Assembly (NCBI GenBank): GCA_019671005.1
Contig: CM033723.1
Coordinates: 16,259,254 to 16,323,253 of the forward strand
From: Hibiscus mutabilis
Taxonomy: Eukaryota > Streptophyta > Magnoliopsida > Malvales > Malvaceae
Length of the DNA stretch: 64,000 nt
Direction of reading: 5' to 3'
The notes beneath the pieces were generated by a model that made no database searches, had not been told where the DNA came from, and saw only the letters and a program-made list of their open reading frames with translations. Positions 46,399 through 56,387 of the stretch are shown here, in pieces; position 1 is the first letter of the stretch; the number at the start of each line of letters is the position of its first letter. A program made the position numbers and the translations under genes.

Positions 46399-47906
46399 GG
46401 AAGCTTTGGAGGCTTCGAACGCTTGTTTTCGCATTGGCAAATCGAGGTTTCGCGTATCGGTGAGTGAAAACGTGGTGTAAAGCGTTTTGATGTTTTGAGA
46501 ACAGAGTTTTGGGAGTTATGGTAGAGCTTGAAACGCTTACCTAGACTCGGAAGTAAGTATAAAGTGGATTTCTCTCTCAGACGTGCTAGTTTGAAATGGT
46601 TTTATGCACTTGTTCTAATTTACATGTTACCTACTGTTTAAGCATGTTTTAAAGTATTTGATATACTGTTTTTAAGCATGAAATGTTGAAGGATGCACAT
46701 GGTAAGTGATCCTTGTAAGTATGTGGTTTATACTTGTGTTTTAAAGCATGGTTGTTAAAAACAATGAGGTAAATGTTATTTGGTTAATTAATTGGCAAGT
46801 GATGTGGTTTTAAAATTGTTATCAGATATAGTTGGCCGGCCATAGGATTGAGTGCACTGCAAAATAAGTCGCCTTGGATGTTGAGGGGTTTATATTGTGT
46901 ACTGAATACTCCATCCAAGTACCCTAACGGTAGAGGGATTTAACGGTACCGAATACTCCCGTTAGTGGGGTTAAGCATCTAACCGATGAGAGGGATGGGT
47001 TTCCCTGGGGGTTGTTATTGTACCCGGTTGTTATTGTACCGTGATTGTGGTTGTATCACTATTCCGGTTGAGATGGCTTGAAGTGTTGGGTTAACACTTG
47101 TTGAATCCGTGTATCCGATGAACTCTTTTGTTAATGGACTTGTTATTGATCACTTGAAAGCCAATATAATTGTTAATGTATCATTGAAATGTCTTATGTT
47201 GTATAATGTGATTTACACATGTTTCTCCTTAAGCTTTGCATTTGGTAATAATGCATGGGAAGGCTTAAGTGGAGGGTTAGCAATGAGATTTGCTGTTGAT
47301 TAATGATACATGTAGCATATGGTTTATTATGCTGGTTTTAATGATATAAAGTGCATGTTTTCAAAAGGGGCATGATGATGATGTATTTAAAGGATGATGT
47401 TAAATAAATGGTTTTAAATGCATTGATGGCGGTTGTTTTGAGCACTCCTCACTAAGCCTTGTGTGCTTACACTCTCGTTGTCCATCAATGCAGATAATTG
47501 TGGTCTTGAAAGGCAGCAAGAAGCAAGGGGATCTTGGCAAGACTTGTTACAAACGTATGTTAAAGACTAGACTATAATGAATAAGGGCAATGGGGTACTT
47601 GATGTGTTTTGGGAGATGCTTTGTGGAACTCCCTGTTTGAGCATATTTCTTTAGTTGCTCTTGGGTTGTAAATGGCCTTTAAAGTTTGTTTTGATGCTGG
47701 TTTACCTTTTTGACATGTTGCTTGAATGGACATTAGGAAGCATGCCTATAGATTCCCTTTTGATGCTTGATGCTCATTGTGCTATAGGAATGAAGTTGCT
47801 AGTTGGCTTGTGATATGTATGGCATGTTGGTATGGTGTTATAAGCATGTTGGAATGGTTTGAGAATGTTTTTGAGATGAAAAACCAAATATTATGGCATT
47901 ACAGGT

Positions 47907-48233
47907 CCAGGCGTACCGATACGCGGGGGACCGTATAGCTACGTCTAGGCATTTTCTGGCATGAGAGATCGGTACGCGTAAGGGAGTACAGGTACGCCTA
48001 GGTGATTTTTGGCCTGGCATACCGATACGGGTAATGGTGTATCGGTACACGTTCTAACCTCTAGAGTTTCACTTTTTCAATCCAAACCTGTGTACCGATA
48101 CCCATGTAAGCGTACCGGTATGCATGTTAAAAAGATTCAAAAGTTAGGTAAGTTCGTTATGGCGTATCGATACCTGCCGTGGTGTATCGGTACAAGCATT
48201 TTATGCGTATCAGTACGGTGACACCCGTACTGA
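47907..48233. repeat. Cluster of GTACCGATACG/GTATCGGTAC sites (cluster G)
   Basis: At least ten sites in about 330 bases, both orientations: GGCGTACCGATACGCGG, GATCGGTACGCG, CATACCGATACGGG, GTGTATCGGTACACG, TGTACCGATACCC, GCGTACCGGTATGC, GGCGTATCGATACC, GTATCGGTACAAGC, CGTACTGATACCCG. Repeated as cluster H in the 3' LTR. Confidence 0.85.
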
Positions 48234-48689
48234 TACCCGAGGCCATTTTCTGTAATGTTGGCTCGGCAGTTTTGCTTTCTTTGCATTCTAGTCCCCGAAT
48301 CTTGTCCATGCGATTGTATGAGCTTGAATGATCAATTTGAGATGAATGATCATAACCTGACTAATTAAAGATTGGTATATTAAAAGTGGCTTAAATCCTG
48401 CAAATTTCATGTATTTGCAATTTGGTCTCTAAATTACAAATCTGATCAATTGGATGTCAAAATGATGCCCGATTGAGGTGGGGTTATACCTGAGTGTTGC
48501 ATGTACACGTAGGATTAATTGCAATTTGGTCCCTAAATTACAAATTTGATCAATTGGCATCTAGACAAGATAAAAAGGGAAAAAAATCTACCGGGTTTCA
48601 ATGTAACTCTTCGGTTTGCTTCGACAAACCTAATATAGCTTTCTTGGTTCGGTCTGGCGGCTAGACCGGGTTAAGGGGGTTACATTTGG

Positions 48690-48702
48690 TGGTATCAGAG
48701 CC
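48690..48702 (+). other. Primer-binding site, initiator Met-tRNA
   Basis: TGGTATCAGAGCC (continuing AGGTTTGG), six bases after the LTR end; the standard plant Gypsy/Copia primer site. Confidence 0.9.
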
Positions 48703-49339
48703 AGGTTTGGTTCGTTTGGGAGGTTGTTGTGTTGTTGTGAGTTATACCTGTTGCTTGATTTGCACGGTGATTGTTATTGGTACGCTAATTGATATGCACG
48801 GTGGTTGATATATGTATGCTAAATGTTTTATGGCTTGTTGGGGAAGCTTGGGGGTATCCATTGCCTTATTATTATAGTCCGAAATGTATGGTTTTGAAAT
48901 AAAAGTCTTGGATCCTTGCTTGAAGCTGGCCTGATTCAATTTTGTTTTGAAATGATTATCATGCCTTAGAAAATATGTTATGTTACGACCGAGCGGAGAA
49001 ATGAGATCTAGCGAGATGTTGTTGCCTTTGGGCAGTGAGTTGAGAAAAGTGTTGTGTTTCCTAGGGGTTTGTCACCTCGAAGTATGTACCACCTGTGTCG
49101 GTTGAGCCAGAGTTGGGTGATTTGATGTCTTGTTATAGGCGATGTTTTGAGCTTGTAAGCTGTTGTTGCTGGAGTGCGTGTGTTTACACCAGTCGTTGGG
49201 CAAACGAGGTTGCCATTGGAATATCTCTGTAGTTTGGGAGGAGTTGAGTACCGTAGGTTGTCATCCAAGGCATCCGAGATATGGATGGCCAGTGTTGTTC
49301 AAGTTTTGGATCAAATGGGGTGTATTGGTGCCTGTAAGT

Positions 49340-49700
49340 TAGGATACGTTTAATCCCTGTTGCAAGGTGATGTTTTTAGTTGGTGGATAAATGTATCTAC
49401 GGGTGTGGAACCTAATGATGCGGATTTGGAGTTTTTTTTCATTCTATTTTTAAGAAGAAGTATATGGGGTTTAGATACTTGGATGAAAAGAGACGAGATT
49501 TCATGGTTGGGATCAGGGTCACGTGTATGTTGTCGATTTAGGATACAGATTGTTCGATTGAGCCGGTATGCTCTTGAACTGGTTTTGGTAGGGAAGTGTT
49601 ATTGTGAACGAATCCGATGTGAGTTGGTACAGGATGTTAAGGTGTACATGTTGGCTTTCGATTACACCATTTTTGATGTGTTGGTATATAGGTGAAGTGC
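49340..49700 (+). pseudogene. Tekay-like gag remnant
   Basis: LQGDVFSWWINVSTGVEPND resembles the conserved 'L..DA..WW' segment of Gypsy gag, followed by FFFILFLRRSIWGLDTWMKRDE, the usual 'F...F...YFP..v...k..EF' stretch in worn form. Surrounding sequence (48990-49340) is too degraded to read. Confidence 0.6.
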
Positions 49701-50419
49701 ATTAAGCAGAACCTAAGTATATAGGTTTTGTGTGGGAGGTTCTGGCTCTGGCAAGAGAGTTGAGAAATCTAGTTTTGGTTACGTTCAGTTTAAAAAGGAA
49801 TTGTGATAAAAAAATATCGCCCTGAGTTGAGGCGAGGTGATGATGGTGCTGGGTGAGGACCGCAGGGTTAGAGTATCCATACTAAAATAGTATTTAATAC
49901 ATGTTGAGTATGTGGATTGTGTGATCTCATGAGGTGGGATTATCTGCATTTGTTATGTGGAGTGTAAAATCATGTGCTTGTCATTGATAACGCTTGTAGG
50001 AGCTGTGGTTTGAACGATCATCTCGTAAGTGTTGGTTGTGGGAATACATGTGGCTAGTTCTTCTGGTGAGACGGTTGTTACGAGAAGGATGTTTGGAAAT
50101 GATCATCGATGCTTTAAGATCTTGAGGTTACGGTTGTTTTGTTGGAGTTGCCGCTCTACAGTTTTTGATGTAATCCTGGGTTTGGATAAGTGGTTGGATC
50201 ACAGAGCAGTGGTTGATTTTGAATCCTAGCAAGTTGCCTTAAAACTTGCTGATAGTTACAATGTGGTAATCCCGGGCGAGAATGTTAAATTCTTGTCTAA
50301 TGCTATTTTGGCAATGGAAGCGAGTTGTTTGATGGATTTTGGTTGCAAGGCATCCCTAGCCTATGTTATGAATCCAGGGTCATAGGAAGTGCGAGCTCAG
50401 GATAGTCGTATGGTATGTG

Positions 50420-51100
50420 AGTTTCTGGGTGTTTTTGAGGGAATGACCGGGTTTACCATTGGATTGGGAGGTTGAGTTGGGCATTGAAGTTGTATGAAGA
50501 CACAACTTCGGTGTCTTTTATCCTTTGCGCATGGCTCGAGGGAGTTGAAGAGGGTAAAGATGCAACTTCAGGAGTTACGTGATAAAGGGTTTATCAGGCT
50601 TAGTGTTTCGTCGGAGGGTTGTGCTGGTGTCATTGTGAAAAATGAGGATAGCATGATGCGAATGTTCCTGGGTTCTAGGTAGCTGAACAAGTTGATGTTT
50701 TGTTGAACAGTTCGGGGGTGCTTCAGTGGTTGTAAGTATGAGTTGAGGTCCGGGTGGTATCTGTGTAGGTAAAGGATGTGTTGTGTTTAGATTTGCCTTT
50801 GGTAAGGGGGACGGTGATGTGAGTTCTTGTTGATGCCATTTGGTTTGATCGATGCACAGGTTGCGCTCATAGTTTTGTTGAATCGGGTAGACTGAGTTTT
50901 TGGGGCAGTTGGTTGTTGTGTTTATTTGATGGTTTTTTTTTTGTGTGCAGAAGCACCGAGAAGGGCTTTGATTGATAAGTATAGTTGGTTTAGTAGATTT
51001 TTTGGGAGAGGTGAATGTTGCTCTTTGTTTGGAAGGTGTGAGTTCTGGGTATGTTGCTAAGAATTCTGGTTCTGAGGATGTTATTAGTAAGTGTGAATGG
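50420..51100 (+). pseudogene. Tekay-like reverse transcriptase remnant
   Basis: Readable pieces: SRELKRVKMQLQELRDKGFI, then RLSVSSEGCAGVIVKNEDSM, matching the fingers of Gypsy RT (the 'ELKELK.QLQELLDKGFIRPS.SPWGAPV' region), then in other frames KYELRSGWY and CEFLLMPFGLIDAQVALI. The YxDD catalytic motif is not recognisable. Several stops and frame changes. Confidence 0.7.
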
Positions 51101-51959
51101 ATAAACATGCACAGTGCAAAAACACTTATATGTATATTTAAATATGTTAGTACATACATACATTCGGGCATAACATTAGAGGTTTTGCATACATACACAT
51201 AGACATCTATGAGGGCATATAAGTGATCATGCATACATATGTTCACACTTACGGATGACTAATCTGAAATCAATGGTGTAATGGTATAAGTAAGGTAGCG
51301 TATGAAGGTGTTTTTGGTGTTATGGTTCTTGGGAGTTTGGTTGGTGCTAGTTTTTGAGCGGCCAAAGTTAGAGTTGGCAGGTTGTGGGTTTGCTAGATCC
51401 AGTTCTTAGCATCAATGTTTGTTGAGGCTGTAGTGTTGCAAGTGAAGTTGTGGCTTATGCATCTAGATAGTTAAAGGTGCACGAGCTCTTTTGTCCTACG
51501 CATGATGTGAAGCTTGCCACGTTGGTGGATGTTTAAATGTTTTAGAGACATCAATTCTATGATGAGGAGTGTGTTGTGTACACGGATCACGCGTGGTTAA
51601 AAAAATGAAAAGATTTATGTTTTGAGTTTTTGATAACCTGGATGGTTGGAGTTGTTTAGGAGTTATAGTTTGGAGATTGAATATCGTTCGAGCTAAGCTT
51701 ATAGCCGATGCTTGGGTTGTGAGAGTTGCGGAGAAGTTGAGGATATTGTTTACGCGGTTGGGTGTAATGTGTGATATAGACTTGATGTCAAGTTACAAGT
51801 GAATTCACTCAGGCCACATTTGATTAGAGGAAGGTAAAGGTGTGATTATGCATCAATATTGCATGTTCAGGTTATTGGGAGGAGGAAATTCGGTGGATTT
51901 TCACGTTAAAGGTTATAGGGTGTTGTGTTTTAAAGATCGGAAGGTGGTGTCCCTTGATG

Positions 51960-52790
51960 TTGAGTTGAAGTGTATGGTTTGATGGAGGCGCATGCCAGTT
52001 CTTGCGAAATGCATTCCGGTAATGCCAAGATATATCGAGGTTTGAAAAGGGATTGCTATTGGGTTGGTTTAAAGGGAGATATGGTTGATTTTGTTGTTCG
52101 ATGCATGGTATGTCAGCGTGTGGAAGCTGAGCATCAGTTTTCTTTTAGGTTGTTGCAACCGTTGAGGATACCGAAATGGAAATGGGAAAGAATCATCAGG
52201 GATTTTGTGTCTATTTGGGTAGTTGTTGATTGAGTTGCGAAGTGCGTGCACTCTCATGGCTATGCTTGTGATGTATGTTTTTGAATATGTGGCAGATTTG
52301 TATATTGCTGGGTTAGTGCATTTGCACTGTGTGCCTAAGTTTATAGTTTTGGATGAAGATTCGTGGGTTACAATGAGGTTCTGAGGGTGTTGCTTGAGCT
52401 TAAGTGTATGTACTTCATATCTATCTCGGTTGGATTTGCACTGGGTTAGAGCATAGAATTCAGGTTTTGAAAGATGAGTTGGGTTTTGTATCACAGAGCT
52501 TCCGGAAAAGTGTGAAAGGCATATGTCTTTGGTAGAGTTTGCTTTAATGGCAGTTATCAGGCAAGTATGCAAGTGACACCGTATGGGGCGTTGTGCGGTT
52601 GGAGGAGCGTCTGCCCGTGTGTTGGGCTGAAATTAGGGAAAAGTACATTCCCATGTCTGATGTGTGGAAAGGCACTAGTGAGAAGGTGAAGTTGTTATGT
52701 GGGCGTTTGAGAGCAGTTTTGGATCGCCAAAAATTCTATGCGAATCTGAGGCGTAGTGATTTAAAGTGTGTTATGATGGTCGGATGATCA
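51960..52790 (+). pseudogene. Tekay-like integrase remnant
   Basis: An open piece (51970-52233) has the zinc-binding HHCC pattern: EAHASSCEMHSGNAKIYR and then VRCMVCQRVEAEHQ, followed by LLQPLRIPKWKWERIIRDFV, where the first catalytic Asp of the core is expected near DFVS. Later pieces (52593-52787) read RLPVCWAEI and KGTSEKVKLL, the C-terminal region. No chromodomain seen. Confidence 0.75.
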
Positions 52791-53140
52791 TGATGGTATC
52801 GCCTTGGAAGAAGGTGATGCGTTTTGAGGACCATACGATTTTGTTGAGTGTGTGGGTCTTGTTGCTTATTGTTGAGGTTATCTCCTGTGTTGGAGGGGTT
52901 CCTTGATGTGTTTCATGTGATGATGTTGCGAAGGTATCGATTGGATTCCTTGCATGTTGTGCCGGTGTAAGGCATTATGTTGAGATCTGAGTTATCTTGT
53001 GTGAAGGACCTGGTGGAGATACTTGTTGCCAACGGTAGAGTTCTAGGTGGTATATTGGTTGGCCGTGTATACTGGTCGGAGATGTTAGAGCAGTTTCTAC
53101 TTTTGTTTCTTCCGTGTAAATTTTGAGGATGAAATTTCTC

Positions 53141-53154
53141 AAGTGGGGGAGAGT
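53141..53154 (+). other. Polypurine tract of the Tekay-like element
   Basis: AAGTGGGGGAGAGT directly before the LTR TGTAACG. It overlaps the end of the last pol frame, where the usual NFEDEIS wording is seen at 53117-53140. Confidence 0.9.
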
Positions 53155-55558
53155 TGTAACGCCCCGATTTTGGGCCTAGCGGTTTTGAGGTTTGTTAGAC
53201 GGTCTAGTGGATTGGGTTAGAGATTCGAGTCAGATTCGGGACTGCATATTTTTTGGTGAGATAAAAATACAGAAAAATGGTTAAAAATCATATTTTAATA
53301 TATGATTAATATTGGTTGAATCAATTTATGAAAATGAGATTTGGAGGTATGACATTTTGGCTAGTGACCAACATGCAATTTTTGAAAACTGTTCTAATTT
53401 TGGAAAATCATGTTCTAATTTTGGAAAATGAGACTCGAAAGTAAGTATAAAGTGGATTTCTCTCTCGGGCGTGCTAGTTTGAAATGGTTTTATGCGCTTG
53501 TTCTAATTTACATGTTACCTACTGTTTAAGCATGTTTTAAAGTATTTGATATACTGTTTTTAAGCATGAAATGCTGAAGGATGCACATGGTAAGTGATCC
53601 TTGTAAGTATGTGGTTTATACTTGTGTTTTAAAGCATGGTTGTTGATTTGGAAATGGCATGGTTCAATGCTTGTTAAAAACAGTGAAGTAAATGTTATTT
53701 GGTTAATTATATTGGCAAGTGATGTGGTTTTAAAATTGTTATCGGATATAGTTGGCCGGCCATAGGATTGAGTGCACTGCAAAATAAGTTGCCTTGGATG
53801 TTGAGGGGTTTATATTGTGTACCGAATACTCCATCCAAATACCCTAACGGTAGAGGGGTTTAACGGTACTAAATACTCCCGTTAGTGAGGTTAAGCATCT
53901 AACCGATGAGAGGGATGGGTTTCCATGTGGGTTGAAAGTGTACCCGGTTGTTATTGTACCGCAATTGTGATTGTATCGCTATTCCGATTGAGATGGCTTG
54001 AAGTGTTGGGTTAACACTTGTTGAATCCGTGTATCTGATGAACTCTTTTGTTAATGGACTTGTTATTGATCACTTGAAAGCCAATATAATTGTTAATGTA
54101 TCATTAAAATGTCTTATGTTGTATAATGTGATTTATACATGTTTCTCCTTAAGCTTTGCATTTGGTAGTAATGCATGGGAAGGCTTAAGTGGAGGGTTAG
54201 CAATGGTATTTGCTGTTGATTAATGATACATGTAGCATATGGTTTATTATGCTAGTTTTAATGATATAAAGTGCATGTTTTCAAAAGGGGCATGATGATG
54301 ATGTATTTAAAGAATGGTGTTAAATAAATGGTTCTAAATGCATTGATTGTGGTTGTTTTGAGCACTCCTCACTAAGCCTTGTGTGCTTACGCTCTCGTTT
54401 TCCATCAATGCGGATAATTGAGGTCTTCGAAGGCAGCAAAAAGCAAAGGGATCTTGGCAAGACTTGTTACAAACATATGTTAAAGACTAGACTATAATGA
54501 ATAAGGGCAATGTGGTATTTTTTGTGTTTTGGGAGTTGCTTTGTGGAACTCCCTGTTTGAGCATATTTCTTTAGTTTCTCTTGGGTTTTAAATGGCCTTT
54601 AAAGTTTGTTTTGATGCTGGTTTACCTTTTTGACATGTTGCTTGAATGGACATTAGGAAGCATGCCTATAGATTCCCTTGTGATGCTTGATGCTCATTGT
54701 GCTGTAGGAATGAAGTTGCTAGTTGGCTTGTGATATTATGGCATGTTGGTATGGTGTTATAAGCATGTTGGAATGGTTTGAGATGAAAAACCATCAAATT
54801 GTGGCATTACAGGTCCAGTCGTACCGATACGAGGGGGACCGTATCGGTACGTCTAGGTATTTTTTGGCCTGATGGATCGGTACGCGTAAGGGAGTACTGG
54901 TACGCCTAGGTGATTTTTGTCCTGGCGTACCGATACGGGTAATGGTGTATCGGTACATGTTCTAACCTCTGGAATTTCACCTTTCCAATCCAAACCCGTG
55001 TACCGATACCCATGTAAGCGTACAGTACGTATGTTAAAAAGATTCAAAAGTTAGGTAAGTTCATTATGGCGTATCGATACCTGCTGTGGTGTATCGGTAC
55101 GAGAATTTTATGCATATCGGTACGGTGACACTCGTACCGATACCCGAGGCTGTTTTCTGTAATGTTGGCTCGGCAATTTTGTTTTCTTTGCATTCTAGTC
55201 CTTGAATCTTGTCCATGCGATTGTATAAGCTTGAATGATCAATTTGAGATGAATGATTTGAACCTGACTAATTAAAGATTAGTATATTAAAAGTGGCTTA
55301 AATCCTACAAATTTCCTGTATTTGCAATTTGGTCCCTAAATTGCAAATATGATCAATTGGATGTCAAAATGATGCCCGATTGAGGTGGGGTTATACCTGA
55401 GTGTTGCATGTACACGTAGGATTAATAATTGGCATCTATACAAGATAAAAAGGAAAAAAATGGAACGGGTTTCGATGTAACTTTCCGGTTTGATTCGGCA
55501 AACCTAATGTACCTTCCTTGGTTCGGTCTGGCGGCTAGACCGGGTTAAGGGGGTTACA
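53155..55558 (+). repeat. 3' LTR of the Tekay-like element
   Basis: 2404 bases, same ends as the 5' copy. Near 53400 it jumps over about 1.1 kb present in the 5' copy; the junction contains a small duplicated phrase (GTTCTAATTTTGGAAAAT twice at 53392-53428). Cluster H of GTACCGATAC sites at 54819-55145. Confidence 0.9.
54819..55145. repeat. Cluster of GTACCGATACG/GTATCGGTAC sites (cluster H)
   Basis: Counterpart of cluster G in the 3' LTR with several individual changes (for example CCGTATCGGTACG where the other copy has CCGTATAGCTACG), so some sites have been lost or kept in one copy only. Confidence 0.85.
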
Positions 55559-55960
55559 CCTCACAACTCTAGATGCACGATGCTTGTTTATTAGGGTACA
55601 TCATCCGCTATTAATTATGATTCTGGCTTGGTTGGCATAGTATCCAAGATAAACATATTTGTTGTTGAAGGTTATTTAATTGAACTTCTTTATACGATCA
55701 AACCTATTATAAGAGTATGTGAGCATCAGATGTTTCCTTCAAGTATGTTGTTGAACCGATTTGGAAATTTTTGATCCGGGTGGAAAATTACTTCCAACTA
55801 TCATGAAAGTCTTATTGTTGTTGCTTAAGCCAAATGTAGCTAAAAAGAAAAGAGCACCGGGAGATATTTGGTCAAACCATTTAAAGAGAAGTCGGAGGCT
55901 TCAAATTCTATTCCTTTCTTAATCCTTGAGGTCAAGGATTATTTTCGAAGCAAGAAGTAT
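55559..55960 (+). pseudogene. Second copy of kinase fragment end and 3' part of the gene-capturing element
   Basis: 55559-55768 repeats 44853-45060 of the pfkB-like fragment, with a 7-base loss and a few changes. It then continues with a third FDPGG codon block (55770-55784) and a frame reading KLLPTIMKVLLLLLKPNVAK of unknown identity, up to the 3' LTR at 55961. No convincing polypurine tract; GAAGCAAGAAG is the closest candidate. Confidence 0.6.
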
Positions 55961-56172
55961 TGTAACGGATCAAAGTGGGAAGTGGAAAGGTTTTGCAAAC
56001 ATTTTCGTTTGGTGGCTGTAGGGTTATATGGCTAAAACTCTGATCTCTACATCTTTACCGAATGAATTTATGAACAATCTTCTTCTTTGAAAATTTTGTT
56101 TTTGCCGTCTCCTTTGCTCTTTTCAATCTTCTTATCTCATTTTAATTCTTCTTCTTAATTCAGGTTGTTACA
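55961..56172 (+). repeat. 3' LTR of the gene-capturing element
   Basis: 212 bases, TGTAACGG...GGTTGTTACA with short inverted ends TGTAAC/GTTACA, followed by CACAG. Confidence 0.8.
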
Positions 56173-56387
56173 CACAGTCTCACACAGCCACAAACCTGAG
56201 CTGACAACCACAAGTAATTCTTATCTTCTTTTCTTCTATCATGTTTTGATTCAAGTCAGAAAAGTGATTCCGCCACATCATATTGTTACCTTATCTTCTT
56301 TTCTTTATTAAATATTTTTCCAGGAGACTTGTTTTAATCATTTCCCCCAAATACTAGGCAGTAGGAACATGAGAATTTTAGCATTCT

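Larger units (their letters stand above)
45154..48684 (+). repeat. 5' LTR of the Tekay-like element
   Basis: 3531 bases, TGTAACGCCCCGATTTTGGG...GGGGGTTACA. Includes about 1.1 kb (roughly 45400-46540) missing from the 3' LTR, a 59-bp tandem duplication at 46281-46398, and GTATCGGTAC cluster G at 47907-48233. Confidence 0.9.
45154..55558 (+). mobile_element. Tekay/Del-like Gypsy retrotransposon, decayed
   Basis: LTRs at 45154-48684 and 53155-55558, a Met-tRNA primer site, gag, RT and integrase remnants in order, and a polypurine tract. Integrase and gag wording and the very long LTRs suggest the Tekay/Del chromovirus lineage; a chromodomain was not seen. The bases outside the LTRs (ATGCT left, CCTCA right) do not form a target-site duplication, but about 210 bases of the kinase fragment are repeated on both sides. 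Confidence 0.8.
40551..56172 (+). mobile_element. Non-autonomous LTR element carrying two captured host gene fragments
   Basis: 5' LTR 40551-40841 and 3' LTR 55961-56172 start alike (TGTAACTGATCAAAGTGG / TGTAACGGATCAAAGTGG) and end GGTTGTTATA / GGTTGTTACA. CACAG flanks both sides exactly, although the right flank itself is CACAG-rich. A Met-tRNA type primer site follows the 5' LTR. I see no gag, protease, RT or integrase belonging to this element. Its interior is a PUMILIO N-terminal fragment, a pfkB kinase N-terminal fragment and unassigned coding-like sequence containing the motif FDPGG three times. A solo LTR and a complete Tekay-like element are nested inside. Without those it would be about 3.7 kb. 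Confidence 0.75.

Noticed and set aside
48690..48702. TGGTATCAGAGCC strings (also near 40843 and 63283) as tRNA genes
   Set aside because: They are complements of the tRNA-Met 3' end placed just inside LTRs, i.e. primer sites. No cloverleaf is present.
50575..51246. Long minus-strand open frame (223 codons) over the Tekay-like pol region
   Set aside because: It lies opposite the plus-strand RT remnant, has low-complexity composition and no family resemblance. The plus-strand pieces match Gypsy RT.
47109..54223. Two nearly identical 64-codon frames (47109-47303 and 54029-54223)
   Set aside because: They are the same place in the two LTRs of one element. Identity reflects LTR duplication, not selection on a protein.
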